From positions 3,722 through 23,258 of the forward strand of contig PBCD01000010.1 in assembly GCA_002717855.1 (NCBI GenBank): DNA of 19,537 nucleotides, given 5' to 3'. Below the pieces are notes generated by a model. It did no database searches. It saw only the letters and a list, made by a program, of their open reading frames with translations, and was not told where the DNA came from. This document shows, piece after piece, positions 7,500 to 13,744 of the stretch (position 1 is the stretch's first letter; the number at the start of each line of letters is the position of its first letter). The position numbers and the translations under genes are program-made. This DNA is from Rickettsiales bacterium (GTDB taxonomy: Bacteria; Pseudomonadota; Alphaproteobacteria; TMED127).

Positions 7500-7965
7500 C
7501 GTATTTTTTTTTCTTTAAGTTAAGGTTTATAAGATTTTTATTTTTTTTTTTTGAAGAATCAGAAATTTCAATTTTTTTTGACTCCTCTTGTGGTACAGGT
7601 TGAGTAAGATCAATAAAAAGTAACCCATTTTCCATTGAAGCTCCTTCAACTTTTATTCCATCGGCTAATATAAAATTCCTCTTAAATTGTCTAGTTGCTA
7701 TGCCTCTGTGAATAAAAATCCTATCACTGTCAGCTTCAGACCTATTTCCATGAATTAAAAGTTGATTACCTTCTAAACTAATATCTAAATCTTCTTTGGT
7801 GAATCCAGCTACAGCTACTGAAATTCTTAATGTTTGGGTAGAAATCTGTTCTATATTATACGGTGGATAAGTATCGGAAGATAGTTTGCTAATTCTATCA
7901 ACCGTCCTTTCAAATTCATCAAACCCAAGTAAAAAAGGGCTATTAAAAAGTGATAACCTAGTCAA
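7492..7965 (-). CDS. Hsp20 / alpha-crystallin family small heat-shock protein
   Basis: ATP-independent chaperone that holds unfolding proteins during heat stress (IbpA/HspA type). The 157-residue protein has a short N-terminal arm and an alpha-crystallin domain (about 34-135) with YPPYNIEQ, LRISVAVAGFTKEDLDISLE, LLIHGNR, IFIHRGIATRQFKRNFILAD and the signature MENGLLFIDL (111-120). The lysine/asparagine-rich tail contains an A12 tract (coding strand). The start is a TTG at 7965-7963: an in-frame stop lies 15 nt upstream and GAGGA sits 4 nt before it. The nearby ATG at 7970-7968 is out of frame and stops after one further codon. The leader can fold into a ROSE-like thermometer that hides this Shine-Dalgarno and start. 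Confidence 0.93.
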   Translation of the reverse strand: MTRLSLFNSPFLLGFDEFERTVDRISKLSSDTYPPYNIEQISTQTLRISVAVAGFTKEDLDISLEGNQLLIHGNRSEADSDRIFIHRGIATRQFKRNFILADGIKVEGASMENGLLFIDLTQPVPQEESKKIEISDSSKKKNKNLINLNLKKKKYDE

Positions 7966-7997
7966 TTCATCCTCAATTAGTTAAGAGCGATATATTA
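7963..7997 (-). promoter_or_regulatory. ROSE-like RNA thermometer hairpin masking the hsp20 ribosome-binding site
   Basis: On the minus-strand RNA, AUC-G-CUC (7991-7985) can pair with GAGGAU (7974-7969). That makes six base pairs with one bulged G (position 7988) opposite the Shine-Dalgarno. Two U-U juxtapositions and a short loop lie above it. The stem can extend below: U7992-G7968, an A-A mismatch, then UAAU (7997-7994) with AUUG (7966-7963), which includes the TTG start codon. The strand opposite the Shine-Dalgarno contains UCGCU, matching the UYGCU hallmark of ROSE elements. ROSE elements are alphaproteobacterial thermometers that control small heat-shock genes. The fold was worked out by hand. 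Confidence 0.6.
7970..7974 (-). promoter_or_regulatory. hsp20 Shine-Dalgarno (GAGGA)
   Basis: GAGGA lies 4 nt upstream of the TTG start of hsp20. It fixes that start, because the in-frame upstream stop leaves no other conventional start codon. Confidence 0.65.
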
Positions 7998-8020
7998 AGA
8001 CCTTAAAAAAAAGCGTCTTA
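7996..8020 (-). other. Upstream leader hairpin of hsp20
   Basis: TAAGAC (8020-8015 in the minus reading) pairs with GTCTTA (8001-7996), giving a 6-bp stem with a 13-nt loop that holds a run of eight U. It would lie at the very 5' end of the hsp20 transcript if the candidate promoter is right. ROSE leaders usually have one or more such upstream hairpins. The T-run is in the loop, not after the stem, so it is not a good intrinsic terminator. Confidence 0.4.
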
Positions 8021-8024
8021 TTTA

Positions 8025-8052
8025 AAAATATAATTTCTACACAAAATTTCAA
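8025..8052 (-). promoter_or_regulatory. Candidate hsp20 promoter
   Basis: On the minus strand TTGAAA (8052-8047) and TATTTT (8030-8025) are separated by 16 nt. They lie between the tRNA 3' end and hsp20 and predict a transcript starting near 8018. A housekeeping sigma promoter would fit thermometer control; GTTGAAA also resembles a sigma-32 -35, but no convincing sigma-32 -10 follows. Confidence 0.35.
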
Positions 8053-8066
8053 CCAAAAAAAAAAAT

Positions 8067-8142
8067 TGGTGGAGCTGGACGGGATTGAACCGACTACCTT
8101 CTGAATGCCATCCAGACGCTCTCCCAAATGAGCTACAGCCCC
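8067..8142 (-). tRNA. tRNA-Ala, anticodon GGC
   Basis: A 76-nt cloverleaf with encoded CCA. The acceptor pairs GGGGCTG with CAGCTCC and includes the G3-U70 wobble that identifies alanine tRNAs. The D arm is GCTC/GAGC. The anticodon arm is TCTGG/TCAGA around loop ATGGCAT; the anticodon GGC is encoded at 8109-8107 and reads GCC/GCU codons. The T arm is GTCGG/CCGTC around TTCAATC. Two oddities are a U50-U64 mismatch in the T stem and U15 with A48 in place of the usual G15-C48 Levitt pair. A T11 run begins 2 nt after CCA and may end transcription. A tRNA-Ala at this place, before the TIGR02300/aroA genes, is common in alphas. Confidence 0.93.
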
Positions 8143-8184
8143 AATGTTTTAAAAAATTCAATATCCCTTTTGAAAATTTAGACT

Positions 8185-8213
8185 AACATCCTTTTTAAAA
8201 CTGATAATGTCAA
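8185..8213 (-). promoter_or_regulatory. Candidate tRNA-Ala promoter
   Basis: On the minus strand a consensus TTGACA -35 (8213-8208) is followed after 17 nt by GATGTT (8190-8185), a poor -10. It lies in the gap between the TIGR02300 gene and the tRNA and would give a leader of about 35 nt. The exact -35 makes it worth noting; the weak -10 keeps confidence low. Confidence 0.35.
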
Positions 8214-8244
8214 AAAATAATTGAAAAAAGGAACTCGAAATTTT

Positions 8245-8574
8245 TTAATTGTCTTCTCTATCTTTATCAATATCAATAATATTCTCTACGTTTTCATCAT
8301 CCTCATCAATTACCTCCTCAGAAACTACTGATCCTTCATCTACTTCGATACCTTCGATGTCTAAATCATTGTTTTCGCTTACGTCATTAGAGTTCTCATT
8401 TTGTTCCTCTTTTAATATTTTTGGTGGTCTACCTCGTTTTGATATATTTGTGAGCATTTTCACGTCCGATCCACAGTGTGGGCATATAAGCGGACTTTTG
8501 TTAAAATCAAAAAAAAGCGTTCCACAACTTGTGCACTTTCTTTTTGTGCCCTTATCGATATTATTTAAATTCAA
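8245..8574 (-). CDS. TIGR02300 family (FYDLN acid) protein: zinc ribbon, AT-hook-like motif, acidic tail
   Basis: A 109-residue protein of unknown function. The N-terminal zinc ribbon has C14/C17 (CTSC) and C31/C34 (CPHC), with FFDFNKSPLICPHCG between them matching the FYDLN signature of this alphaproteobacterial family. KRGRPPK (about residues 47-53) follows and resembles an AT-hook core. From about residue 56 the protein is almost wholly acidic with low complexity. The start is TTG at 8574, supported by AAGGTG 5 nt upstream. It is divergent from aroA across 52 bp. A DNA- or transcription-related role is an inference from the zinc ribbon and basic motif only. Confidence 0.85.
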   Translation of the reverse strand: MNLNNIDKGTKRKCTSCGTLFFDFNKSPLICPHCGSDVKMLTNISKRGRPPKILKEEQNENSNDVSENNDLDIEGIEVDEGSVVSEEVIDEDDENVENIIDIDKDREDN

Positions 8575-8579
8575 TTTAT

Positions 8580-8585
8580 CACCTT
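8580..8585 (-). promoter_or_regulatory. Shine-Dalgarno of the TIGR02300 gene
   Basis: AAGGTG (minus strand) lies 5 nt before a TTG codon. It is one of the better ribosome-binding sites in the window and decides in favour of the TTG start. Confidence 0.6.
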
Positions 8586-8626
8586 GGTCTATTTACATTA
8601 TTTTTAATTGTTCTATTTTAATTATT

Positions 8627-9952
8627 ATGAGAAAAATTAATACTCTTAAATCTTATAAAAGTAAATCCCTCTTTGGAATTATTAATATACCAGGCGACAA
8701 ATCTATATCACAAAGAGCTGTTATTTTTGCCTCGCTTTGTCATGGATTAACAAAAATTTTTGGATTGCTCAAATCAGAAGATGTCCTAAGCACAATTAAT
8801 GCTTTGAAAACTCTAGGTGTAAAAATTAAATTTAATTCTGATATCTGTGAAATTTCAGGAACTGGAGGAATTTTTAAAAAACCCAAACGATCTCTTAACC
8901 TCGGTAACTCTGGAACTGGAGTGAGATTATTAATTGGGATGCTGTCATCAAAAAATATTGAAATAACCTTTAGAGGAGACAAATCTTTGTCAAAAAGACC
9001 TATGTTGAGAGTTATTAAACCCCTCGAAAAGTTTGGTGCCAAATTTAAAAGTAATAAAGGAAAACTTCCAATTAGAATACTTAAGACAGATTATTTGTCA
9101 CCATGCACAATAGATGAAAAGATTGGTTCTGCGCAAGTAAAATCCGCTTTAATTCTATCGGCTTTAAATTTAAACGGAACTTCAATCATCAATGAACTTA
9201 TACCTTCGAGAGATCATACTGAGAATCTTCTTAAACATTTGGGTGCCGATATAATCATTAAAAAAAAAAAAATGAAAAAGAAAATCATTGTAAAGGGACC
9301 ACAAATTTTAATAAAAAAAAAAATTAAAATTTGTGGGGATTTTAGTTCAGCCTCCTTCCTTATTGTTGCTGCAATGATTTGTAGAAATAGTAAAATAATT
9401 TTGAAAAACATCGGAATAAACTATTTCAGAGTTGGTTTATTAGAAGTCCTTAAAAAAATGAATGGTAGATTTAAAATATTAAGAAAATGGACTGAAAATG
9501 GTGAGAAAGTAGCAGATCTTGAAATTAGATCATCAGATTTAAAGGGTTTAAAAGTATCAGGAGATATTTCTACGAGGCTTATAGATGAATACCCCATATT
9601 ATTTGTTGCAGCTTCATTTGCAAAAGGCACAACTGAATTTAGCAATTTAAAAGAATTAAGATACAAAGAAAGTGATCGGCTGTCTGCAATGGCCGAGGCA
9701 TTAAAAAAATCTGGAGTTAAATTAAAACAAAAAAGTGATTCTATAAAGATTTTTGGTGCAAAAAATCAAAATGGAGGTGTCAAAATTAAAACACATGATG
9801 ATCATAGGGTTGCAATGTCTATGCTAGTTTTTGGGCTTGCATCACAAGAATCAATTAAAGTCGATGACATAAGTATGATCAAAACATCATTTCCAAATTT
9901 TGCAGAATTATTGAACAAAGTTGGAGCAAAAATTAAATATGTTCAAAAGTAA
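8627..9952 (+). CDS. aroA: 3-phosphoshikimate 1-carboxyvinyltransferase (EPSP synthase)
   Basis: Joins shikimate-3-phosphate and phosphoenolpyruvate in the shikimate pathway. The 441-residue protein has every family motif: IPGDKSISQR (21-30), GNSGTGVRLL (93-102), SKRPMLRV (122-129), IPSRDHTENLL (192-202), LIDEYPILFVAASFA (318-332) with the catalytic aspartate D320, LRYKESDR (344-351) with the catalytic glutamate, and HDDHRVAMSM (390-399). RPMxR, DEYP and GNSGTG mark the class II type. Q29 replaces the usual H or N. The start is ATG 8627; the frame stays open further upstream only because it runs antisense to the acidic tail of the TIGR02300 gene. A13 (9260-9272) and A11 (9313-9323) tracts interrupt the DNA but not the frame. 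cmk overlaps its end by 14 bp. Confidence 0.96.
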   Translation: MRKINTLKSYKSKSLFGIINIPGDKSISQRAVIFASLCHGLTKIFGLLKSEDVLSTINALKTLGVKIKFNSDICEISGTGGIFKKPKRSLNLGNSGTGVRLLIGMLSSKNIEITFRGDKSLSKRPMLRVIKPLEKFGAKFKSNKGKLPIRILKTDYLSPCTIDEKIGSAQVKSALILSALNLNGTSIINELIPSRDHTENLLKHLGADIIIKKKKMKKKIIVKGPQILIKKKIKICGDFSSASFLIVAAMICRNSKIILKNIGINYFRVGLLEVLKKMNGRFKILRKWTENGEKVADLEIRSSDLKGLKVSGDISTRLIDEYPILFVAASFAKGTTEFSNLKELRYKESDRLSAMAEALKKSGVKLKQKSDSIKIFGAKNQNGGVKIKTHDDHRVAMSMLVFGLASQESIKVDDISMIKTSFPNFAELLNKVGAKIKYVQK

Positions 9953-10607
9953 AAAACCTGTAATTGCAATTGATGGAACTTCAGGTTCCGGCAAAGGAAC
10001 TTTGGCAAGAAAAATTGCTGCTGCAACAGCCTTTGACCATTTAGATACTGGTTGTTTATATAGATATTTAGCCTACCTAGGTATAAACCGAAATGAGAAT
10101 ATAGAGGCAATTATATCTAAAAATCCAAGAATCGATTTACTAGAGTTATATAAACTCGACCTAAAAACAGAATCTATCAGCAAGCAATCTTCAATCATTG
10201 CTCAAAAAAAAATCGTTAGAGATTTTTTAATAAAATTTCAACGAGAGTTCGCTAATAATCCTCCATCAGGATTTGGATCTGTAATTGATGGTAGAGATAT
10301 TGCAAGTAAAATAGTGCCATATGCAGAAATTAAATTTTTTGTCGATGCTGATATAAATACAAGAACTAATAGAAGAGTTCAGGAAATTAAAAAAAACAGG
10401 AAATCTAATTTTGTGTTCCAAAAAATTCATGACCAGTTATTAGAAAGAGACAAAAGAGATAAGGCAAGAAAAGAATCTCCTTTAATGAGAACCCGAGATT
10501 CAATTTATATTAATACTTCTGACTTGAAACCTGATGCCGTGCTAAAAATTGCACTTTCTAAATTTCAAAGTATTTTTCCAAATATGCCAATTAAACATTG
10601 CACTTAA
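9939..10607 (+). CDS. cmk: Cytidylate kinase
   Basis: Phosphorylates CMP/dCMP to the diphosphates for RNA, DNA and lipid synthesis. The 222-residue protein has the P-loop GTSGSGKGT (13-21), the CMP-binding LDTGCLYR (35-42), GRDIASKIVPYAEIKFFVDA, and RRVQEIKK followed by RDKRDKARKESPL in the lid region. The start chosen is the ATG at 9939, giving the usual short N-terminus before the P-loop and a 14-bp overlap with aroA. A TTG at 9921 would add six residues and cannot be excluded. aroA-cmk-rpsA is a very old conserved order. Confidence 0.95.
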   Translation: MFKSKKPVIAIDGTSGSGKGTLARKIAAATAFDHLDTGCLYRYLAYLGINRNENIEAIISKNPRIDLLELYKLDLKTESISKQSSIIAQKKIVRDFLIKFQREFANNPPSGFGSVIDGRDIASKIVPYAEIKFFVDADINTRTNRRVQEIKKNRKSNFVFQKIHDQLLERDKRDKARKESPLMRTRDSIYINTSDLKPDAVLKIALSKFQSIFPNMPIKHCT

Positions 10608-10633
10608 TAAGAAAATTTTGTAATTGTATGTTT

Positions 10634-10637
10634 GAGG
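10634..10637 (+). promoter_or_regulatory. rpsA Shine-Dalgarno (GAGG)
   Basis: GAGG lies 8 nt before the ATG at 10646 and selects it over the in-frame ATG at 10628 and a TTG at 10598, which would lengthen S1 by 6 or 16 residues without family support. Confidence 0.6.
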
Positions 10638-10645
10638 TTTATAAT

Positions 10646-12349
10646 ATGACAGTTGCAGAAGAAAATAATTTTAGTGATTTACTTGAACAAAGTTTGACTG
10701 GCTTTAATAAAAAAGAGGGTCAAATCGTAAAAGGCACCGTATTATTTGTTAAAAATGACAGTGTGGTCATTGATGTGGGATTAAAATCTGAAGGAAGAAT
10801 ACCAATAAGAGAATTTTTTTCTCCAGGCGAGGAACAAAATATCAAACCTGGTGACAAGTTTGATGTGTTATTAGAAAAGCTAGAAAATAAAGAGGGAGAA
10901 GCGATGCTCAGTCGTGAAAAAGCTAGGAAAGAAGAATCGTGGGTTAATCTTGAAAAATGTCTTAAATCTAAAGAGCAAGTTAATGGAGTAATAACTGGGA
11001 GAGTTAAAGGAGGATTCACAGTTGATATAAATGGTGCTGTTGCCTTTTTACCAGGGAGTCAGGTAGATTTAAGACCTATTAATGATATTTCACCTTTAAT
11101 TAATAAGCCTCAACCAATGTTGATTCTTAAGATGGACAAATTTAGAGGAAATATTGTCGTATCTAGAAGAGCTATACTTGAGGAATCAAGAGAAGCAGAC
11201 AGATCAAAACTTCTTTCCGGTATAGATGAAGGTTCAAGACTCAAAGGTGTAGTTAAGAATATTACGGATTATGGAGTTTTTGTCGACTTGGGTGGCATGG
11301 ACGGGTTGCTTCATGTTACTGATCTTTCATGGGAAAGAGTAAATCATCCATCAGAAGTTTTAAAGGTGGGCGATGAAGTTGATGTTCTCGTAATAAAATA
11401 CGATAAAGAAACAAAAAGAATTAGCTTAGGAATAAAACAGTTAACCACAGATCCATGGAGTGATATTGGAAAAGATTATAAAATTGGAGAAAAAATAAAA
11501 GCCAAAATATCAAATATTACAGATTATGGTGCTTTTGTAGAGTTAAAAAAAGGAGTGGAAGGGTTAATTCATGTTTCAGAGATGAGTTGGACTAACAAAA
11601 ACGTAAACCCACATACAATTATTTCCATTGAAGACGAAGTTGACGTGAAAATTCTTGAGGTTGACATTGAAAAGAGACGCATTAGTTTGGGGTTGAAACA
11701 ATGTAAAGAAAATCCATGGGAATTATTCTCTAAAGAAAACAAGGTGGGAGACGTTATTGATGGAAAAATAAAAAATATTACAGAATTTGGAATATTCATT
11801 CAACTTCCAAATGAATTAAATGGTATGATTCATTTATCTGATATCAGTTGGGACAAATCAGGAGAAGATGCTATTAAAGATTTTAAACAAGAAGATATTA
11901 TCAAATCTAAAATTTTAGATATTGATACCGAAAAAGAAAGAATCTCGTTGGGTATAAAACAACTTATTAAGTCAAAAAATAACACATCTGAGTTAATTGG
12001 TAAAATCTTCACCACAGTTATTAAAAAAATCGAAGAAAATGAAATAGAGGTATTAATAAATGATAAAGATATAGGAATAATTAAAAAATCAAACTTAGCA
12101 AAGATAAAATCAGAACAAAAAACTTCTAGATTTGCAGTAGGCGAAAAAATAGATGCCAAGGTAGTTGCGTTTAATAAAAAAACAAAAATTCATGAGCTAT
12201 CAGTTAAAGAAGTTGAAATAGCAGAGGAAAAAGAAGCTCTAAAGCAATATGGATCTTCATCATCAGGAGCTAGCTTAGGAGATATACTTGGTGCCGCACT
12301 TGAAGGTAAAAAAGATGATGTAAAAAAAAATCCTCAAAAGGATAAATAG
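10646..12349 (+). CDS. rpsA: 30S ribosomal protein S1
   Basis: Binds mRNA on the 30S subunit and unfolds and delivers it during initiation, which matters here because many genes have weak or no Shine-Dalgarno. The 567-residue protein has six S1 repeats at about 24-90, 110-176, 196-264, 281-350, 367-437 and 450-520. Repeats 3-5 are the clearest, each with an NIT(D/E)(Y/F)G(V/A/I)F core and a L(L/I)H(V/L)(T/S)D-type strand; repeats 1, 2 and 6 are divergent, as in the family. The C-terminal YGSSSSGASLGDILGAALEG is a conserved alphaproteobacterial S1 tail. The start is ATG 10646 with GAGG 8 nt before. sppA follows 2 nt after the stop. Confidence 0.97.
   Translation: MTVAEENNFSDLLEQSLTGFNKKEGQIVKGTVLFVKNDSVVIDVGLKSEGRIPIREFFSPGEEQNIKPGDKFDVLLEKLENKEGEAMLSREKARKEESWVNLEKCLKSKEQVNGVITGRVKGGFTVDINGAVAFLPGSQVDLRPINDISPLINKPQPMLILKMDKFRGNIVVSRRAILEESREADRSKLLSGIDEGSRLKGVVKNITDYGVFVDLGGMDGLLHVTDLSWERVNHPSEVLKVGDEVDVLVIKYDKETKRISLGIKQLTTDPWSDIGKDYKIGEKIKAKISNITDYGAFVELKKGVEGLIHVSEMSWTNKNVNPHTIISIEDEVDVKILEVDIEKRRISLGLKQCKENPWELFSKENKVGDVIDGKIKNITEFGIFIQLPNELNGMIHLSDISWDKSGEDAIKDFKQEDIIKSKILDIDTEKERISLGIKQLIKSKNNTSELIGKIFTTVIKKIEENEIEVLINDKDIGIIKKSNLAKIKSEQKTSRFAVGEKIDAKVVAFNKKTKIHELSVKEVEIAEEKEALKQYGSSSSGASLGDILGAALEGKKDDVKKNPQKDK
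12338..12342 (+). promoter_or_regulatory. sppA Shine-Dalgarno (AAGGA)
   Basis: AAGGA lies inside the last codons of rpsA, 9 nt upstream of the TTG at 12352, supporting that non-ATG start. Confidence 0.5.
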
Positions 12350-12351
12350 TT

Positions 12352-13245
12352 TTGAAAAGAATTCATTTTGATGATTTTTTGAAGCAAAGAAGAAAGAAAT
12401 TGATCAGAGGGTTGCTTTTCTTTGCGACATTTATCTTCATTTTGTTTTTATTAAATTCATATATAAATAAAGATAATCCCTTCATAGCAAAATTATCGAT
12501 AGATTCAATTATAATGAATAACCCTGAATTAATAAAACAATTAGAATTATTGAAAAATAATAAGAATTTAAGAGCTGTTTTAGTTGATGTTAATAGTCCT
12601 GGGGGTACGGTTGTAGGTAGTAAGGAGATTTATGACAATTTAAAAAAAATAAGTGAAAAGATCCCTGTTGCTATTTCCATGAAAGAAGTGGCAGCTTCTG
12701 GAGGTTATATGGTAGCTCTAGCAGGAAATAAAATATTTTGCTATGAAGGCACAATTACAGGTTCAGTAGGTGTTATAATGCAGTCTGTAAATATAGAAAA
12801 ACTTTTAGAATCTCTAGGAATTGAGCCAGTTATTTTTAAGAGTGGTGAACTTAAGGCAAAACCAAATCCAATTGAAAAGCTAAGTTCAAGTGACAAAGAT
12901 ATAATCCAAAAGATAATAAAAAGTATCCATGAGAGCTTTCTAACAATGGTTAAAAATAATAGAAAAATTTCTGAAGAAAACCTTAAAATTATTTCCGATG
13001 GAAGAATTTTTACGGGTATTGAAGCAAAGAAAATTAATCTAGTAGATGAAATTGGAAGTGAGAAAGATGCACTAGATTGGTTAAAAGCAGAAACAAAATT
13101 GGAAAAAGACATAGATGTAATCAAAATTGAAGGCGAAACAAATTTTTCAAACGTTCTAGATATTCTGTCATTAAAGGGTATATTTAAAAAAAAACTTTCA
13201 ATAAGTAATGGTCTTTTTGCCATATGGGCACCGTATTATGAATAA
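12352..13245 (+). CDS. sppA: Signal peptide peptidase SppA, short form (S49)
   Basis: Membrane-bound serine protease that degrades cleaved signal peptides. The 297-residue single-domain form has a basic N-terminus, one membrane anchor (about 19-37) and the S49 catalytic domain. SPGG (82-85) precedes the nucleophile S116 in AASGGYM, and the general base is K168 in SGELKAKPNP. The 52-residue spacing matches that of the B. subtilis Ser/Lys dyad. GTITGSVGV (133-141) is the other conserved block. It starts at TTG 12352, two nucleotides after the rpsA stop. Its last 8 bp overlap ihfB. rpsA-sppA-ihfB is a typical alphaproteobacterial order. Confidence 0.94.
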   Translation: MKRIHFDDFLKQRRKKLIRGLLFFATFIFILFLLNSYINKDNPFIAKLSIDSIIMNNPELIKQLELLKNNKNLRAVLVDVNSPGGTVVGSKEIYDNLKKISEKIPVAISMKEVAASGGYMVALAGNKIFCYEGTITGSVGVIMQSVNIEKLLESLGIEPVIFKSGELKAKPNPIEKLSSSDKDIIQKIIKSIHESFLTMVKNNRKISEENLKIISDGRIFTGIEAKKINLVDEIGSEKDALDWLKAETKLEKDIDVIKIEGETNFSNVLDILSLKGIFKKKLSISNGLFAIWAPYYE

Positions 13246-13519
13246 ATCTGAGCTAATAGACTTTTTATCTGAAAAATTTAAACATTTACCAAGTAGGGAG
13301 ATTGAAAAAATGTTTGAAAAAATAATCTCAAGCTTTTCTGATTCACTAGCTAATGGTGATAGAATTGAAATTAGAAATTTTGGCTCCTTTTCGATTAAAC
13401 AAAGAGAGAAAAGAGAAGCCAGGAACCCTAAAAGTGGTGAGAAAATTTTTGTAGGATCAAAAAAATCAATTCATTTTAGATCAAGTAAAATTATGAAAAA
13501 AATTCTTAATGAAAAATAG
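13238..13519 (+). CDS. ihfB: Integration host factor subunit beta
   Basis: DNA-bending HU/IHF-family protein that works as a heterodimer with IhfA in replication, recombination and transcription. The 93-residue protein has the helical dimer body (MNKSELIDFLSEKF onward) and the beta-ribbon arm FGSFSIKQREKREARNPKSG, with the intercalating proline P64 in RNPKSG. The start is ATG 13238, overlapping the sppA end by 8 bp. An in-frame upstream codon at 13208 would add 10 residues from inside sppA without homology. Position after rpsA/sppA and the RNP arm support IhfB over HU. The ATG at 13509 inside its last codons probably begins the next gene. Confidence 0.93.
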   Translation: MNKSELIDFLSEKFKHLPSREIEKMFEKIISSFSDSLANGDRIEIRNFGSFSIKQREKREARNPKSGEKIFVGSKKSIHFRSSKIMKKILNEK

Positions 13520-13553
13520 TATTTTAAAACTTTTCAAATTTTTTTTTTGTTAA
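13509..13553 (+). other. Probable N-terminal fragment of the LapA-like gene, out of frame with its body
   Basis: ATG 13509 overlaps the ihfB end by 11 bp and opens a 14-codon frame, MKNSILKLFKFFFC, ending at TAA 13551-13553. It runs through ten T residues (13539-13548). One more T, or a -1 slip on that run, would join MKNSILKLFKFFF to LLIILAFLVPFSIAN. The result would be a basic start plus a full first membrane helix as expected for LapA proteins. Confidence 0.6.
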
Positions 13554-13744
13554 TAATTCTTGCTTTTTTAGTTCCCTTCTCAATTGCAAATAAAAAAGTT
13601 GTACTAGTAAAATTATTTCCTTTTTCTTACGAAATCAGCATACCATTATATTTATTAATAACAGGTATTTTTTTTATTGCTTTTGTTTTTGGATATATGT
13701 TTTCTAAAGTTACTAATTTTAAATTAAAAAAAAATGGAAAGTAA
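13547..13744 (+). CDS. LapA-domain (DUF1049-like) small membrane protein, N-terminus probably split by a T10 frameshift
   Basis: A small inner-membrane protein with two hydrophobic segments. The first, LIILAFLVPFSIAN, leads into KKVVLVKLFPF; the second is about residues 31-52 (PLYLLITGIFFIAFVFGYMF). The '..FSIANKKVV..' join and the ihfB-to-pyrF location match LapA-domain proteins, which in E. coli (LapA/YciS with LapB) help regulate LPS synthesis. The uninterrupted frame can only begin at TTG 13547, with no Shine-Dalgarno and a first helix too short to span the membrane. A better gene model starts at ATG 13509 and changes frame in the T10 run. It overlaps pyrF by 11 bp. LapB is not in the window. 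Confidence 0.7.
   Translation: MLIILAFLVPFSIANKKVVLVKLFPFSYEISIPLYLLITGIFFIAFVFGYMFSKVTNFKLKKNGK

Noticed and set aside
7962..7970. ATG-AAT-TGA mini-ORF overlapping the hsp20 TTG start
   Set aside because: It is two codons long, and GAGG directly abuts its ATG with no spacing, so the Shine-Dalgarno serves the TTG. A translated uORF is unlikely.
8051..8070. ACCAA/TTGGT inverted repeat around the A11 run after the tRNA
   Set aside because: One arm is the CCA end of the tRNA and the other follows the homopolymer. The T11 run may help end transcription, but the short stem competes with the mature tRNA fold.
8222..8254. AT-only inverted repeat with T-run after the TIGR02300 gene
   Set aside because: AATT-G-AAAAAA / TTTTTTAATT can pair, but the stem has no G-C pairs and a bulge, so it is not convincing as an intrinsic terminator.
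8249..8626. 126-residue N-terminal extension of AroA
   Set aside because: The stretch is antisense to the TIGR02300 gene; its serine-rich sequence mirrors that gene's acidic codons. AroA homology begins at ATG 8627.
10720..12159. Three minus-strand open frames within rpsA
   Set aside because: They are shadows of the S1 frame with no recognisable domain or ribosome-binding site; rpsA is unequivocal.
12741..13223. 160-codon minus-strand open frame within sppA
   Set aside because: Antisense to the SppA catalytic domain, whose Ser/Lys residues are intact; the hydrophobic antisense product reflects AT-rich codon complementarity.
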